Shown here piece after piece: positions 44,615 to 56,999 of a stretch of DNA of 64,000 bases. Below the pieces are notes generated by a model. It saw nothing but the letters and a program-made list of their open reading frames with translations. It searched no databases and was not told the DNA's origin. Source of the DNA: Nansenia antarctica (taxonomy: Eukaryota > Chordata > Actinopteri > Argentiniformes > Microstomatidae); assembly GCA_963989245.1 (NCBI GenBank), contig OZ022345.1, forward strand, positions 39,583,644-39,647,643, written 5' to 3'. A program made the position numbers and the translations under genes. Positions within the stretch are counted from its first letter, which is position 1. Each line of letters begins with the position of its first letter.

Positions 44615-44800
44615 CTACATTTGAGCCCTACCCCTCAGTTTTGCGCGTTCATGTGTAGGGGTAGGTGTATCCCAATTCCCATATTGTGTAAGGGTAGGGC
44701 TAAGTGGGAGGGCTACATAGCCCTCCAAACTGAGGTTTTTCAGACCCGTCAGACCCGTCAGTTACAAACGGGGTGTTATGAAATCCCAGAATGCCTTGCA
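44615..44800. repeat. Dispersed repeat, copy 1 (partner at 46770-46945)
   Basis: Shares with 46770-46945, in the same orientation, the blocks TTCATGTGTAGGG/TTCACATGTAGGG, TATCCCAATTCC/TGTCCCAATTC, AGGGTAGGGC and CCAGAATGCCTTGC. No coding frame; probably a fish MITE or SINE family. Confidence 0.7.
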
Positions 44801-45324
44801 CGATAGTGGAAGCAGGAAAACAAGCAGGAGAAGAAAACCACAAATTATTTTCTTTGTCAATAAAGATTTTTTAAATTATGATAATCATTGTATGTAATTT
44901 CAATGTCTTATAGACCTTTTCTTTATAACAAAAATGCTTTGCGAGACAGTTAATTCAAATCAGTGAGATGAAAAATGCGATACTCTTATTAAACAGCAGA
45001 GGGCATAATCTACTTTTGACGCTTTCGGCTTTTTTATAAAGAGAAGGAAATATGCATTCATTGCATAGTTTGTGTTTTTAAGTTGTACCCTGCCTCAGAA
45101 AAAAAAAGAAAAAAGAATATATAATATCTAAGATAATAATATATAATTTATAATACATAAGAAAATACAGTATGTTGTAGTTTTTGTCTGAGAAATAAAG
45201 AAAATAATATTTTGTAGTCAAAAAAAGTATACTTTTTCTGCAACTTTGTTTCATTTTGTAAAAAACATCACGAGAAAAAAAATCACCATTGACGGCTGCT
45301 CCATTTGCCCCCTCTCGGAGGTTA
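44801..45324. other. Intron, no gene seen
   Basis: AT-rich intronic sequence with no recognisable element or coding frame. Confidence 0.5.
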
Positions 45325-45470
45325 GGTTAGTATCTCTGTGAAGCTCATAATTATAATAACACAATAATGCAATATTTATTACGATTATTTTTGTATAATA
45401 ATAATCAACCATCATTCGTTAGTAATGAAAACTCCCACAGTCCCGATCAATCTCCTCTCCACTTTACACA
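45325..45470. repeat. Direct repeat, copy 1 (partner at 46015-46155)
   Basis: Shares CTGTGAAGCTCATAATTATA, AACACAATA.TGCAATAT and CATTCGTTAGTAA with 46015-46155 in the same orientation, about 690 bp apart. Could be decayed LTRs or a segmental duplication. Confidence 0.75.
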
Positions 45471-46014
45471 TTACATAACCAGGATTTCTTTTGACATCAC
45501 AACAATGTCAACACAATCACAACAGAATCTTATTTTATCCAATCAGGTTTTATATTTTGATTATGACATCATGTCTTTCAACATTGTCACACTTTTCATT
45601 ACACACATTAGCGGCATCAAAAATGATGGGCTGGGAGTGCGAGGGAGCGTGCTTATTCAGGCAGATTGTGAAATATTAAAACCAATAACATTCTGAATGA
45701 TTTATCATTCTGTACTCGTTCTCTCCTTTCTTACATGTATTTTCTTTCAGCTAATATCAGCTAATATCACTAATATAGGTGAAACTAACTATAACAGGGT
45801 TGCGGCACATGAACGCTCCGTGCAGGTACGCGCTCCTGTGAGATTATTCAAGTTTCAAGTTTATTTGTCATTATACCAAATACAATTATATAATGTAATC
45901 AAAATAAAAAGAATGAACATATTCAGCCATTCCATATAATCACATATAACAACCCCTGTGAGCAGTTGCAGGGGCTGACAGGCTGACGTTACCGGCGAAG
46001 TTCACGACAAATAA

Positions 46015-46155
46015 ACAGACTTTATCACTGTGAAGCTCATAATTATGATAACACAATATTGCAATATGTATTACTATAATTTTTTTATAATGATAATCAA
46101 CTTTCATTCGTTAGTAAAGCACCCGCAGTCTCAATCAATCTCCTCTTCATATATA
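46015..46155. repeat. Direct repeat, copy 2
   Basis: Partner of 45325-45470; diverged by substitutions and small indels. The 540 bp between the copies contains a CAAGTTTCAAGTTTATTTGTC tail-like motif at ~45850 and no coding frame. Confidence 0.75.
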
Positions 46156-46409
46156 TAATTTATATTTACATTTGTTCCATAGTTCGTTTTCAGCTGACTC
46201 AAGCTTCATATCAGATTGCGCTTCTCTGCTTCTCTGCGCATAGGAACTTTATGCATTTTTAGAGGTAGTGATCTTGTCATTTTCTCTTCTTGTGTGACAT
46301 CGCCATGCAGCGATCTTTGTGCGTCAGTACACACTCCCCCATTGTGAAGAGTGGTCGTGTGATTCGAGACCTCGTCGCGCTAAAAGTAGGTGAAAAAACG
46401 TCGCGCTCG

Positions 46410-46740
46410 TAATGTTAAGGCACTCCATGGCCTTGCTCCTGCCTACCTAATTGACCTACTCCATCCCTACACCCTTGCATGTGGTCTCTGAGCCAACCAC
46501 CAGCCATCCAAGCTGTGGAACACCCTTCCACCAGCCATCCAAGCTGTGGAACACCCTTCTACCAGCCATCCAAGCTGTGGAACACCCTTCCACCAGCCAT
46601 CCAAGCTGTGGAACACCCTTCCACCAGCCATCCGACGCTCTGATACTTTCGATACATTCAAGACCAGACTCAAGACCCATCTGTTCAGACTCGCCTTCGG
46701 ACAGCATGGCCTGGGTCCTGACTAACACTAACCCCCATAG
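46410..46740 (+). mobile_element. LINE ORF2 C-terminal fragment containing a 31-bp minisatellite
   Basis: The end of a fish LINE ORF2 is recognisable as 'KLWNTLPPAI' followed by 'RRSDTFDTFKTRLKTHLFRL'. Inside the 'LWNTLPPAI' coding stretch a 31-bp unit (CCAGCCATCCAAGCTGTGGA plus ACACCCTTCCA) is repeated about five times (46498-46632). The 31-bp period breaks the reading frame, so the expansion followed loss of function. Confidence 0.75.
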
Positions 46741-46769
46741 CTACCTGAGCTCTTCCACCATTATTTGAT

Positions 46770-46945
46770 CTTGGCCCAATCCCAATTCAACCCTACGGCT
46801 CAGCTTTGTGCATTCACATGTAGGGTAGGGGTGTCCCAATTCTTGTTTTCATTTAGGGTAGGGCCGAGCCATAGGGCTATTTACGGCTCCGTTTGGAGAT
46901 CTTTCATGACCAGACTACGTTTGGAGCCTTGGCCCTACCTTCCAG
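46770..46945. repeat. Dispersed repeat, copy 2
   Basis: Same-orientation relative of 44615-44800, following directly on the LINE fragment. Confidence 0.7.
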
Positions 46946-47039
46946 AATGCCTTGCGAATCATCTACAGAAATCTGATTTCGCTCTAGGCAATGCGGAAGA
47001 CACTCACAAATGTAATTACTTTTTGTATTTTTTTGGTAA

Positions 47040-48799
<1,760 letters not shown>

Positions 48800-48991
48800 A
48801 CTAATCACACACACACACACACACATACACACACACGAGTGCGTGCCCACGCACACACACACACACACACACGCACACAGGTGAACTTAACAAAGCTGAA
48901 AATTGACTGCAACAATCATAACAACTATGCGTCAACCGTGAACAATGCACTTAAACACTCAAAAAAACACACACTGCCGGCACTCATTCAC

Positions 48992-49035
<44 letters not shown>

Positions 49036-49045
49036 AAACACAAAC
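48800..49045. repeat. CA-rich microsatellites
   Basis: (CA)n at 48803-48875 with CACG interruptions and again at 48995-49034. Confidence 0.93.
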
Positions 49046-49484
49046 ACAGCGGAGGAGAGCAGACGGTGGGGTGAGAATCCCACCCACTCACAGGCAGGCT
49101 ACCCAGAGAGCACCGTCAAAACTGACGTCACGTAAAAAAAGCAACAACGCTCTCCTCTGGGAGCAACACCCAGGATTCCTCACTCCTCCGTCCCCTGAAA
49201 CCGCAGCACGATTCACCCTCATCCAGCTGCTTCCCACTCCTTCTGTGCGTCAATCTCTTTTAAATCCTTTTTTTCGAAAATCCCTCTTAATGCCATCCCT
49301 CTTTCCCCTGCGAGCAGGGAGGGAAAGAGGAAAAAAAAAAACTCTCTCCTCTCCTTTTCTAATCTTCTTCTCCTCCGCGGACTGCGTGTCTTTATTTTCC
49401 CTCTCCGTGCTGCGGTTTAAAAAAAAAAGAAAAGCAATCTCAAATCACAGTGATAAAAGAGGAGGACTGAGCGCTCCCTCTACT
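49046..49484. other. Intron, possible internal promoter/5' UTR-like stretch
   Basis: On the gene strand this reads as a CpG-containing, A/G-rich, 5'UTR-like sequence (49150-49480). Nothing proves transcription from here. No coding frame recognised. Confidence 0.2.
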
Positions 49485-49498
49485 CGTGTCTCTCCCTC

Positions 49499-49561
<63 letters not shown>

Positions 49562-49925
49562 GCGCATTTATCTCCGCCTGAGCAGCAAATCCTGTTCCGT
49601 GTTTCAGTTCACATCCCTCCCTCCATCCCTCCCTTCCTTGAAGTGTCAATCACATCCATCCCCCCATCCATCCCTTCATCCCTCCCTTCATCCCTCCATC
49701 CCCCCATCCATCCTTTTATCCCCCCATCCATCCCTCCCTTCCTTGAAGTGTCAATCACATCCATCCCCGCATCCATCCATCCATCCCTTCATCCCTCCAT
49801 CCCCCCATCCCTCACTTTATCCCCCCATCCATCACTCCCTTCCTTGAAGTATCAATCACATCCCTCCCTCCATCCATCCCTTCATCCCACCATCCCCTCA
49901 TCCATCCCTCCCTTCATCCCTTAAG
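49485..49925. repeat. (CT)n and CATCC-rich minisatellite
   Basis: (CT)n at 49490-49558. Then 49615-49925 consists of CATCC/CTCC units organised in a higher-order repeat of about 115 bp marked by CCTTGAAGTGTCAATCACAT (at ~49635, ~49742, ~49840). Confidence 0.93.
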
Positions 49926-49953
49926 TGTTGAAGAGCCCACTCAATGTAACAAG

Positions 49954-51406
49954 CAGGGCCGCTTGGGAGATATGCGAGGCCCTGTGCGAAGTCAGATTTG
50001 CGAGGCCTTTTTTGTTGTTGTTGTTGTTGTATTGGAGGATTTTTTTTAATTTTTATTATTATTATTTTTAAAATTAGATTTAGATACACAATACATATGT
50101 ATCCGAGGCCTTTTATAATGATGTAGGCTACTGTTATAACCGCGCGACACGCACGCACCGATATATTGCAAGAAATGCGCTCACATGCTGTGCTGATAGA
50201 CAATAGCATATCTACTTATTTAGATAGTTTACAACCATGTTTGTTTCATTTCAAACCTTTTATACTCGTAAAGGATTAGGATTTAGGATAAAGCAGTCAT
50301 CATACCCAACATTAAATACGCACAAGCCATTATTGACATGAATAGAGATGTTACTCACCACCATGTAGGCCTATCCTTTATGTTGAAAAGCTTACAGCAA
50401 AAGCAAAAAGACATGTCCCGTTTTTGAGAGTACACAAGCCACTTTCTTTCTATTTTTTCCCCATTTGGTAGTTTTCGGAGAAATAAAGTTTCACTAAAGT
50501 TCCTGTTCTCATTATTTTTAGGATAACTAAATCCAGGTTTCATCTTTGGGGGACCTCTTCTAATGATCACTTCTGTAACTGTAGAGTCCATATGTACCGG
50601 CCAATTTACCAGGATCATCATACATGACATATCTAACACCGTAGGCTCGTCTTGCGTTCCATCACTCTCAGCCCTGCTGCTGCTCTGAGTAGCTCCATCT
50701 TCCGCCTCCGTATCCTCTACTTCGCCATTCCTGACCATCATCACCTGGGGCTGGGCAGCCCCACTGCTGCCGGTGTAGCAGTTGTCCTCCTCCACCTCAG
50801 AGACATCATCTTTGCCTCTCAGGGGGGGCTGTGCCGTGCTACTACTAGCATTGCTAGTGCTAGCAGTAACGTTAGCTTCTTCGGTGCTAACGGGAGCCTC
50901 ACTTGTTTTTAGAAATGTTTCGAACGAACCTCTAAGCGAGGCCCTGAAGCCTTCCTTTCTTTTATTTGTATTTCTTTTTTCAGCACCCGATTAACATTTT
51001 CTTCCTCGGTCTCGTTCCCTCTGCATTTTGTCCGTTGCACTAAGCAGTCACTATGCACAACAAGTGTCAACGCGCGGCCAAAAATTCTTTTCACGTTTCA
51101 CGTAAGGTGTCATAGGGGGAAATTACTTTTTTCTGTTGCTAAGAATCTCCCTGTCCTACAGGTATGCTAGATTTTAGATGTATGATTGACTATGATTATC
51201 ACATGTGTGAAAATTTAGAAATGTATTAAAGGCAAAAATAATAATATGGTCCCTTGCCTGGCGCTTTGGAGGGCCTCGCCAGCCAGGGTACAAAAAAGAA
51301 CAAAAAATAACATTTTTTTTTTTTTTTACCCTGCCTCACGCGAGGCCCTCCAAAGCGCGAGGCCCTGTGCCACCGCCCCAGCTAGCCCCCCCTTAAAGCG
51401 GCCCTG
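49954..51406 (-). mobile_element. hAT transposon, internally deleted, with 8-bp target duplication
   Basis: Terminal inverted repeats CAGGGCCGCTT (49954-49964 and reverse complement at 51396-51406), flanked by a perfect 8-bp duplication GTAACAAG (49946-49953 and 51407-51414). GAGGCC motifs recur in both subterminal zones. Near the right end GGCGCTTTGGAGGGCCTCGC (from ~51260) and its inverted partner (~51342-51360) could form a hairpin. It encodes only the N-terminal part of a transposase, on the minus strand. Confidence 0.9.
50355..50795 (-). pseudogene. hAT transposase N-terminal (TTF-type zinc finger) fragment
   Basis: Frame from a Met at 50795. An acidic start ('NGEVEDTEAEDGA') is followed by 'RRGPPKMKPGFSYPKNNENR', 'NFSETLFLRKLPNGEKIERK', 'WLVYSQKRDMSFCFCCKLFN'. 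This is the TTF-type zinc-binding region seen at the N terminus of Charlie/ZMYM-like hAT transposases. The catalytic RNase-H-like and dimerisation domains are absent. The frame may extend further upstream (to ~50930). Confidence 0.82.
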
Positions 51407-51414
51407 GTAACAAG

Positions 51415-52504
51415 CAACAGTTTTAGGGTCATTAAATACTTATAATTTGTGACTGCTCCTGGTGTTTCTGGACACCTCTCGGAAATGAGAAAGACGTCAA
51501 ATTCGTCTTTAAAGTTTTTTTTTTTTTTTCCAGATTTTCGTTTTTTTAGCTAACATTCAACTCGAAGATGTGAAGTACCCACTCGTTATTTTTCCGAACA
51601 GTTTTACGTTCATTAAATAAGTGTAATCTATAACACAATGACTTCGTTTCTTGTTGTTTGATGGGGATTCATTATCTTTGATGGGGATTTTCTGTGCTTA
51701 GTGATTTCCGGTGTAGCAACTTTCAAATACTCATGTCGTCTTCAATTTGTTTCCGATTTCAATGTATGATGCATCATTTGAAAGCTTACAATCTGTAGTT
51801 TAAGCACATGTAAAAAACTGAAAAATGATTTCGCCTACAGGTAGCCCTTTTCATTGGGCTGTGTCACATTTGTGAATTGGATTCACTGTATCGTCTGCCA
51901 TCCTACTTCTAGGCTACTGGGTTGGTGATACATGGCTTGTAAACAAACTTACGTTTTAGGACGTGTTAAAGGACTGTGTGATCATCTAATTATGTGTAGT
52001 GATGTGTTTTTAGCATGTTGATGTTCTATCAGCATGTTGTGATGTGTTAAACATGCAGTTAGATGTTCATAGCGATGTTCCTTCTTAGCTGCTAGGTAGC
52101 TACCAACGCGATGGTAGCCAAAGCGTATGTTTTGATTCAGAGCTCCTCCAGTATTTAGTTTGAGGTGTACAAACATTCAAATAAGCATATCTTCTTCATC
52201 TATTTTCAGATTTCAATGTATGACACATCATTTGAAAGCTTCTAGGGTTTCATTTCGTTCTGCACTTTTGTAATCTGTAAATGTCCTTGCCCTACTTGTT
52301 ATTAACCTCATAGGAGCCAACGGACCCCCATGGGCATCCGAAGTGATATAAAGAGTTTACCTCGATCAATTCTCTTCATCGATATCACATTTTTTTCACA
52401 ATTTTGCATGCTATACGATGCCACCATTTTTTTCCTGAGACGGTAAACACGGCCTAAGTCACATCCAGTTTTCTCCAACTGGAGAATGTGTCATGTCCGG
52501 TTTC
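51415..52504. other. Intron: unclassified repeats, no gene seen
   Basis: Contains two related blocks, GATTTCAATGTATGATGCATC at ~51757 and GATTTCAATGTATGACACATC at ~52207. A motif like GTGAAGTACCCACTCG (~51570) resembles GAAGAGCCCACTCAATG at ~49930 and GAAGTAGCCACTCGATA at ~53484, so several diverged copies of one family lie here. No coding frame supported. Confidence 0.5.
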
Positions 52505-53020
52505 AACGCCGAATTTCCATACCATTGGTCGGCCAACCCAAAAAAAAAAAAAAAAAAAAAAAACTGATACATGAGAAAGGTCAAAGGTCAAATATGGTGC
52601 CAAAATATCTCCAAATGGCCTAAACATATAGGTGTCCGCCTAAACATACCTGTACTAAAACAGGTACAAAGTTGCATTTGCTCACATTACTAGCATCGAC
52701 TTTGGCACAAGTACTAATAAGACCCTGGAGTACTGATTCCTAGATGATTTGGGCTTCGTTATCAGGTTTCCAAGGTGATATTCACTGTAAAAGCTGTTGT
52801 TTTTTTAGACGGAGACTGAATTTGAGATGTTTTATAATGTTCTAGCTCTATTTACTCTGACACAGTAACATAGATTTTGATTCTGACACTTCTACAGCCA
52901 CCCCACAGGTGTTAGCTTTCATTTGATAACAATATCATTATGAAGGCCCTTGTGATTGTGGAGATATTCTATATTCACTGTGGGCATGTCATTTGAGCAG
53001 AAAACCAGAAAAATGAGGTA
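52505..53020. repeat. Dispersed repeat, copy B (inverted partner at 10236-10942)
   Basis: Reverse-complement match to copy A over most of its length, including the palindromic TACCTGTACTAAAACAGGTA segment. Contains a 20+ A run at ~52540. Confidence 0.8.
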
Positions 53021-53919
53021 GATAAGATCTGGTTAAAGTATTACTAATTTTGACAGCTCTATATTTTGACAGCTCTACCACTGCACAGCATTTTCACGAC
53101 TTTTGGTGCGTCTCGCAAATTGGGACGATGTCCTGCATATTTCATTTTGATTGCCTAAAACGCTTTTCTAAAATTAGATTCATCCAATGGCTGTGGAGAA
53201 AGCAGGGAAGGCTATCATCGCGGGGGCCAGTGTCCATCTAAGCGCCGGGGTTGCCAGCGATTTTACGTGTTAGCAGAACGTCCAGATTCTATGAAGCGTC
53301 TTCAGCCTATCAGGAAACAGCACTCATGTTCCCATGGCAACGGACATTGCCTCACGTGGACATAGGGAGCTGGCTGCATGTGTGAACCACCCGCTGACTC
53401 AAAGGGGTCGGAACGTGAAACTTTATTGTGTCAACAATATCTAGATTTCATTTTCTTTTTTCATAACACCAACTTGAAGTTTTGAAGTAGCCACTCGATA
53501 TAATAAACAACAGTTACACGGTGACGAGCCCCCATTGGTAGCTAGCTGTGTAGCTAGGCCTGCTACCTCGTCCTCGTAACGGATCCGAGCCCTGAGGACA
53601 CACAGCAGCAGAGGTATGTGGTGGTATGTGCTGCCTCTGGCTCTGAACATGACAGTGCAAAACTCTCGTTTCGGTGCTAGCCTATGTATTGGTGCGCTGT
53701 CACAGTGTCACCAAATAGGCCTATGTTTTGCCCATGTGTTAGGTGCGCTGTCACCTGGGCTATGTTTTCATCTGTGTTTCGAGGTGCGCCGTCACCATAA
53801 TGTAGCTGCGCATCCAACCTATATTGTAGGCTAGTCTGCAAAGTTTTGTTACGTTTCTGTGCGCACTATGACATCGAATCCTGACGGCGCCACTGTGTGT
53901 GACTTCCGGTGGCGAAACA
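53021..53919. other. Intron, no gene seen
   Basis: Unclassified sequence without supported coding frame. GGTGCGCTGTCAC is repeated at ~53690 and ~53740. Confidence 0.45.
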
Positions 53920-54260
53920 TACAAGATGGCTGCTTAATTTTGAGCTCCCGATAGTTAAAACTAACCCCCTTAATTCATAAACTTTAATACAAATCGTTAT
54001 ACAATATATTGGAATGAGTGGGGGGAAAGAATACTAGAAAAATGACGACCAAAAAATAAAGACTTCAGCGGAGAAAGACCACGCTCAAGGCTCAGACGAA
54101 GGCTCGGCAGAAAATGTTAGCTCAGTGCTACGCAGCATCAGTGAGGGAATACGTGATTTCAGGACTGAGCATAAAGAAGATATACACAAACTCAAAGAAG
54201 AACTCAAGTATGACATGAAAGCTGAACTCCAAGATTTGAAACACAACATTTATCAAAAGT
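53920..54260 (+). mobile_element. 5' fragment of an L1-like LINE with start of ORF1
   Basis: Starts with CTTCCGGTGGCGAAACATAC-type 5' sequence. It then encodes an ORF1-like coiled-coil start: 'KTSAEKDHAQGSDEGSAENV', 'LRSISEGIRDFRTEHKEDIH', 'KLKEELKYDMKAELQDLKHN'. The ATG near 54042 is out of frame with this by one base within a run of A, so the copy is broken. It ends in the TG microsatellite. Confidence 0.7.
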
Positions 54261-54282
54261 GTCTGTGTCTGTGTCTGTGTCT

Positions 54283-54375
<93 letters not shown>
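54261..54375. repeat. (TGTCTG)n(TG)n microsatellite
   Basis: Four TGTCTG-type units then about 43 TG dinucleotides. It ends 7 bp from the splice donor of the exon at 54382, so this microsatellite forms the start of that intron. Confidence 0.97.
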
Positions 54376-54376
<1 letters not shown>

Positions 54377-54381
54377 CAGAC

Positions 54382-54471
54382 CTTGAGCAGTTCCTTAGGG
54401 AAGTCCTTCCGGTCGTTCAGCCCCTCCAGGTTGGTGATAAACTGCGAACAGGACATCTTCTTCCCGATGTT
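54382..54471 (-). CDS. psd: PSD/EFA6-family exon, Sec7 domain, second catalytic half
   Basis: 90-bp phase 0-0 exon between ctccttcag| and |gtctgt. It encodes 30 residues 'NIGKKMSCSQFITNLEGLND' then 'RKDFPKELLK'. Together with the preceding exon's 'LLNTDLHGH' it forms the conserved Sec7 motif 2 loop that contacts Arf6. Confidence 0.95.
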
Positions 54472-54715
54472 CTGAAGGAGGGAAAAAGTCACACACTCTC
54501 AGAATCCTCCCTGTTATCCAAATTATTTTGTTATAATTAAATGTTTTATTTATTATTATTACATATTATTATTATTATTATTATTTATAATGACTGATGT
54601 ATAGATGAGAGGCAGAGAGAGAGGTGGTATAGATTACTTGCTTCTCTCTCTCTCTGTCTGAATCTCCCTCACTCTGACTTTCCCTCGCTCTGCCTCTCTC
54701 TCTCACTCTCTACAT

Positions 54716-54835
54716 TTACATTTACATTTTTGGCATTTAGCAGACGCCTAATTCTAAAGCGACTTACAATCAATACATTTGACTAAGCAAGTGAATCATC
54801 AATCCACCAGTCGTAGCAGGAAGAGTAATCTAGCT
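54716..54835 (+). mobile_element. SINE-like retroposon copy 1 (inverted partner at 57525-57655)
   Basis: ACATTTACATTTTTGGCATT, TAGCAGACGCCTAATTCTAA and AGCGACTTACAATCAATACA form the common fish retroposon 3' motif. The whole ~120 bp reappears inverted at 57525-57655. Confidence 0.75.
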
Positions 54836-54836
54836 C

Positions 54837-54970
54837 AGACTCTCTCTCTCTCCCTCTCTCTGACTCTCTCTCCCTCTCTTTGACTCTCTCTCTGACTCTC
54901 TCTCTCTCTCTCCCTCTCTCTCTTTGACTCTCTCTCTCTCTCTGACTCTCCCCTCACACACACACACACA

Positions 54971-55031
<61 letters not shown>
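54837..55031. repeat. CT-rich tract and (CA)n
   Basis: CTCTCTCT with GACTCTCTCC interruptions to ~54950, then about 38 CA dinucleotides reaching to the splice donor of the exon at 55032. Confidence 0.95.
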
Positions 55032-55032
<1 letters not shown>

Positions 55033-55090
55033 TGTCCATGCAGGTCTGTGTTGAGCAGCATCAGCGCGCAGGTCAGAGTATGGACACTGT
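55032..55090 (-). CDS. psd: PSD/EFA6-family exon, Sec7 core
   Basis: 59-bp exon between ctgcttccag| and |gtgagt. It encodes (D)'SVHTLTCALMLLNTDLHGH'. 'LMLLNTDLH' is the Sec7 motif 2 hydrophobic helix. Phase fits both neighbours exactly. Confidence 0.95.
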
Positions 55091-55342
55091 CTGGAAGCAG
55101 AGACACACACACATAGAAGGCCACAGACAGATGGACACAGACAGACACAGGGACACACCTGTTTCATATAGGAGCAAAAAACTCCCCTCAGTGGCATGTA
55201 TTGGTAATGCACAATCATATTTGTTTTATTTACACTCAAAACAAACACAAACAGACACACACACATGCAGAGACAAGCAGAGACACACACACAGGGGGGA
55301 GTGTTAGGGTACAGTACATACACACATACACACACATGCACA

Positions 55343-55373
<31 letters not shown>

Positions 55374-55385
55374 GTCCTGTCCTAC

Positions 55386-55498
55386 CTTCAGAGGGAATGA
55401 CATCAGGGTTGCATCTCAGGTACCTGGCAGAGAAGCGGGCCAGCACTCTCTCTCTCTCCTGCGTCTCCCCTGTGAGGGCAAACTCCCTCAGGAAGGCT
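55386..55498 (-). CDS. psd: PSD/EFA6-family exon, Sec7 domain with the catalytic glutamate
   Basis: 113-bp exon between acctcccag| and |gtagga. It encodes 'AFLREFALTGETQERERVLA' and 'RFSARYLRCNPDVIPSE'. In Sec7 domains the Glu of the 'GE.Q' motif (here GETQ) is the 'glutamic finger' that expels GDP from Arf; it is present, so the domain should be catalytically competent. Confidence 0.95.
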
Positions 55499-55519
55499 CT
55501 GGGAGGTCACACAGCACCA

Positions 55520-55520
55520 T

Positions 55521-55553
<33 letters not shown>

Positions 55554-55608
55554 TAGCCAAGAGGACATGTGAGAGTGTGTGTGTGTAGCCAAGAGGGAGA
55601 TGTGAGTG

Positions 55609-55648
<40 letters not shown>

Positions 55649-55650
55649 GT
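55520..55650. repeat. (TG)n microsatellites
   Basis: Two TG tracts separated by a short duplicated segment containing GAGGGAGATGTGAGTG / AAGAGGACATGTGAGAG. Confidence 0.95.
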
Positions 55651-55743
55651 GTGTTATTTTAGGGAAATGTGTTGTGTTGTGTTTCATGAGGAAACCGTCA
55701 ATAAAACATGTGTTAATTTTAAAACCGCTTTAAAAGATCTTAC

Positions 55744-55824
55744 CGTAACGCTTGGTCGATAGTCAGACCTGTGAAGTTGAAGTGACTCAGGTACTCCTCG
55801 GCCACCATGTGGCTGAAGTCGTTA
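55744..55824 (-). CDS. psd: PSD/EFA6-family exon, Sec7 domain, N-terminal helices
   Basis: 81-bp exon between catttacag| and |gtaaga. It encodes 'NDFSHMVAEEYLSHFNFTGL' then 'TIDQAL', the first Sec7 helices of EFA6. Split codons at both ends join the flanking exons in frame. Confidence 0.94.
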
Positions 55825-55979
55825 CTGTAAATGACAAATCAGATCAGACCAAAAACATGTCAGAAAAACTCTACTCAATCTACAGAGGGATGTAAGGAGG
55901 TAGACAGTGTAGTGTTCTATATATAGACACAGAGGACACACCAAATCTGTATATATACAGTATATGGTCTATAACTGAC

Positions 55980-56174
55980 TTCTTGCTGAGGTGTCTGGCC
56001 ACGTCTGACTTCCTGAAGCCGTCCAGGTGGAAGAGGCGCTCAGCAAGCCGTTTGGCCGCCTGCAGGTCGGGTTTGTGGCCGTTGGTCAGGGTCTCGGCGC
56101 CGCCCAGGGCCAACCGCTCCCCTACGTCCTGCTGGGGGAACCGGGACTCTGGACCCCCGTGGCTAATCCTCTCC
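55980..56174 (-). CDS. psd: PSD/EFA6-family exon, start of Sec7 domain
   Basis: 195-bp exon between ctctgccag| and |gtcagt. It encodes 'ERISHGGPESRFPQQDVGER', 'NGHKPDLQAAKRLAERLFHL' and 'DGFRKSDVARHLSK'. 'AAKRLAERLFHLDGFRKSDVARHLSKNNDFS' across the junction is the EFA6 Sec7 entry. Confidence 0.93.
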
Positions 56175-56369
56175 CTGGCAGAGGGGGACGACACAGGAAG
56201 TGAAGGAGGGGGGAAAAACATCAATTCTGATCTTCAAATGACCCTTCCCACACGATATTAGGCCTTACAAGGTACAGTGTGATTCACATGACGGTGTTTA
56301 GCTCTGTCATATCAGGCGAAACTGACAACACATGTTTCTAAAGTTGTTGTTTGTAGTAATAGTAGTAGT

Positions 56370-56790
56370 AGTCCCAAGGCGGAGAGGACAAAGCAGGGCA
56401 TGGGCCGATACCAGACCACTGGACCACCCCAGGCCATGATGCTAGACCACTGGACCACCCCAGGCCATGATGCTAGACCCCTGGACCACCCCAGGCCATG
56501 ATGCTAGACCACTGGACCACCCCAGGCCATGATACTAGACCACTGGACCACCCCAGGCCATGGTGCCAGACCACTGGACCACCCCAGGCCATGGTGCCAG
56601 ACCACTGGACCACCCCAGGCCATGGTGCCAGACCACTGGACCACCCCAGGCCATGGTGCTAGACCACTGGATCACCCCAGGCCATGGTGCTAGACCACTG
56701 GACCACCCCAGGCCATGGTGCCAGACCACTGGACCACCCCAGGCCATGGTGCTAGACCACTGGACCACCCCAGGCCATGGTGCTAGAAGG
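56370..56790 (-). repeat. 31-bp minisatellite expanded from the head of a tRNA-derived SINE
   Basis: About 12 copies of CCACTGGACCACCCCAGGCC plus ATGGTGCTAGA (56413-56790). On the minus strand each unit reads GGGGTGGTCCAGTGGTCTAG, the A-box head of the SINE present intact at 62868-63066. The adjacent 56370-56412 matches the next part of that SINE body (GGCCCATGCC.TGC..TG.CCTCTC). Confidence 0.9.
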
Positions 56791-56935
56791 TACTGCTCTT
56801 CTACACTCATGAGACATCTACTACCCCCCCAGCACTGTGTCTCCTGAGACACCTATTCCCTGTATACTGTGTCTACTAAGATTTCTACTTCCCCCCCTTG
56901 TACTGTTTCTCCAGTGTCTATTAAAACAAATGTAA

Positions 56936-56976
<41 letters not shown>

Positions 56977-56999
56977 TTGTATAGCGCTTTTCCTGAAAA
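56791..56999. other. Intron with short (AAT)n tract
   Basis: No gene. (AAT)n at about 56937-56970. Confidence 0.6.

Noticed and set aside
49946..51414. Link between the hAT target duplication GTAACAAG and the GTAACAG decamer
   Set aside because: Seven-base resemblance is expected by chance; the hAT lies 7.7 kb outside the array and no decamers are near it.
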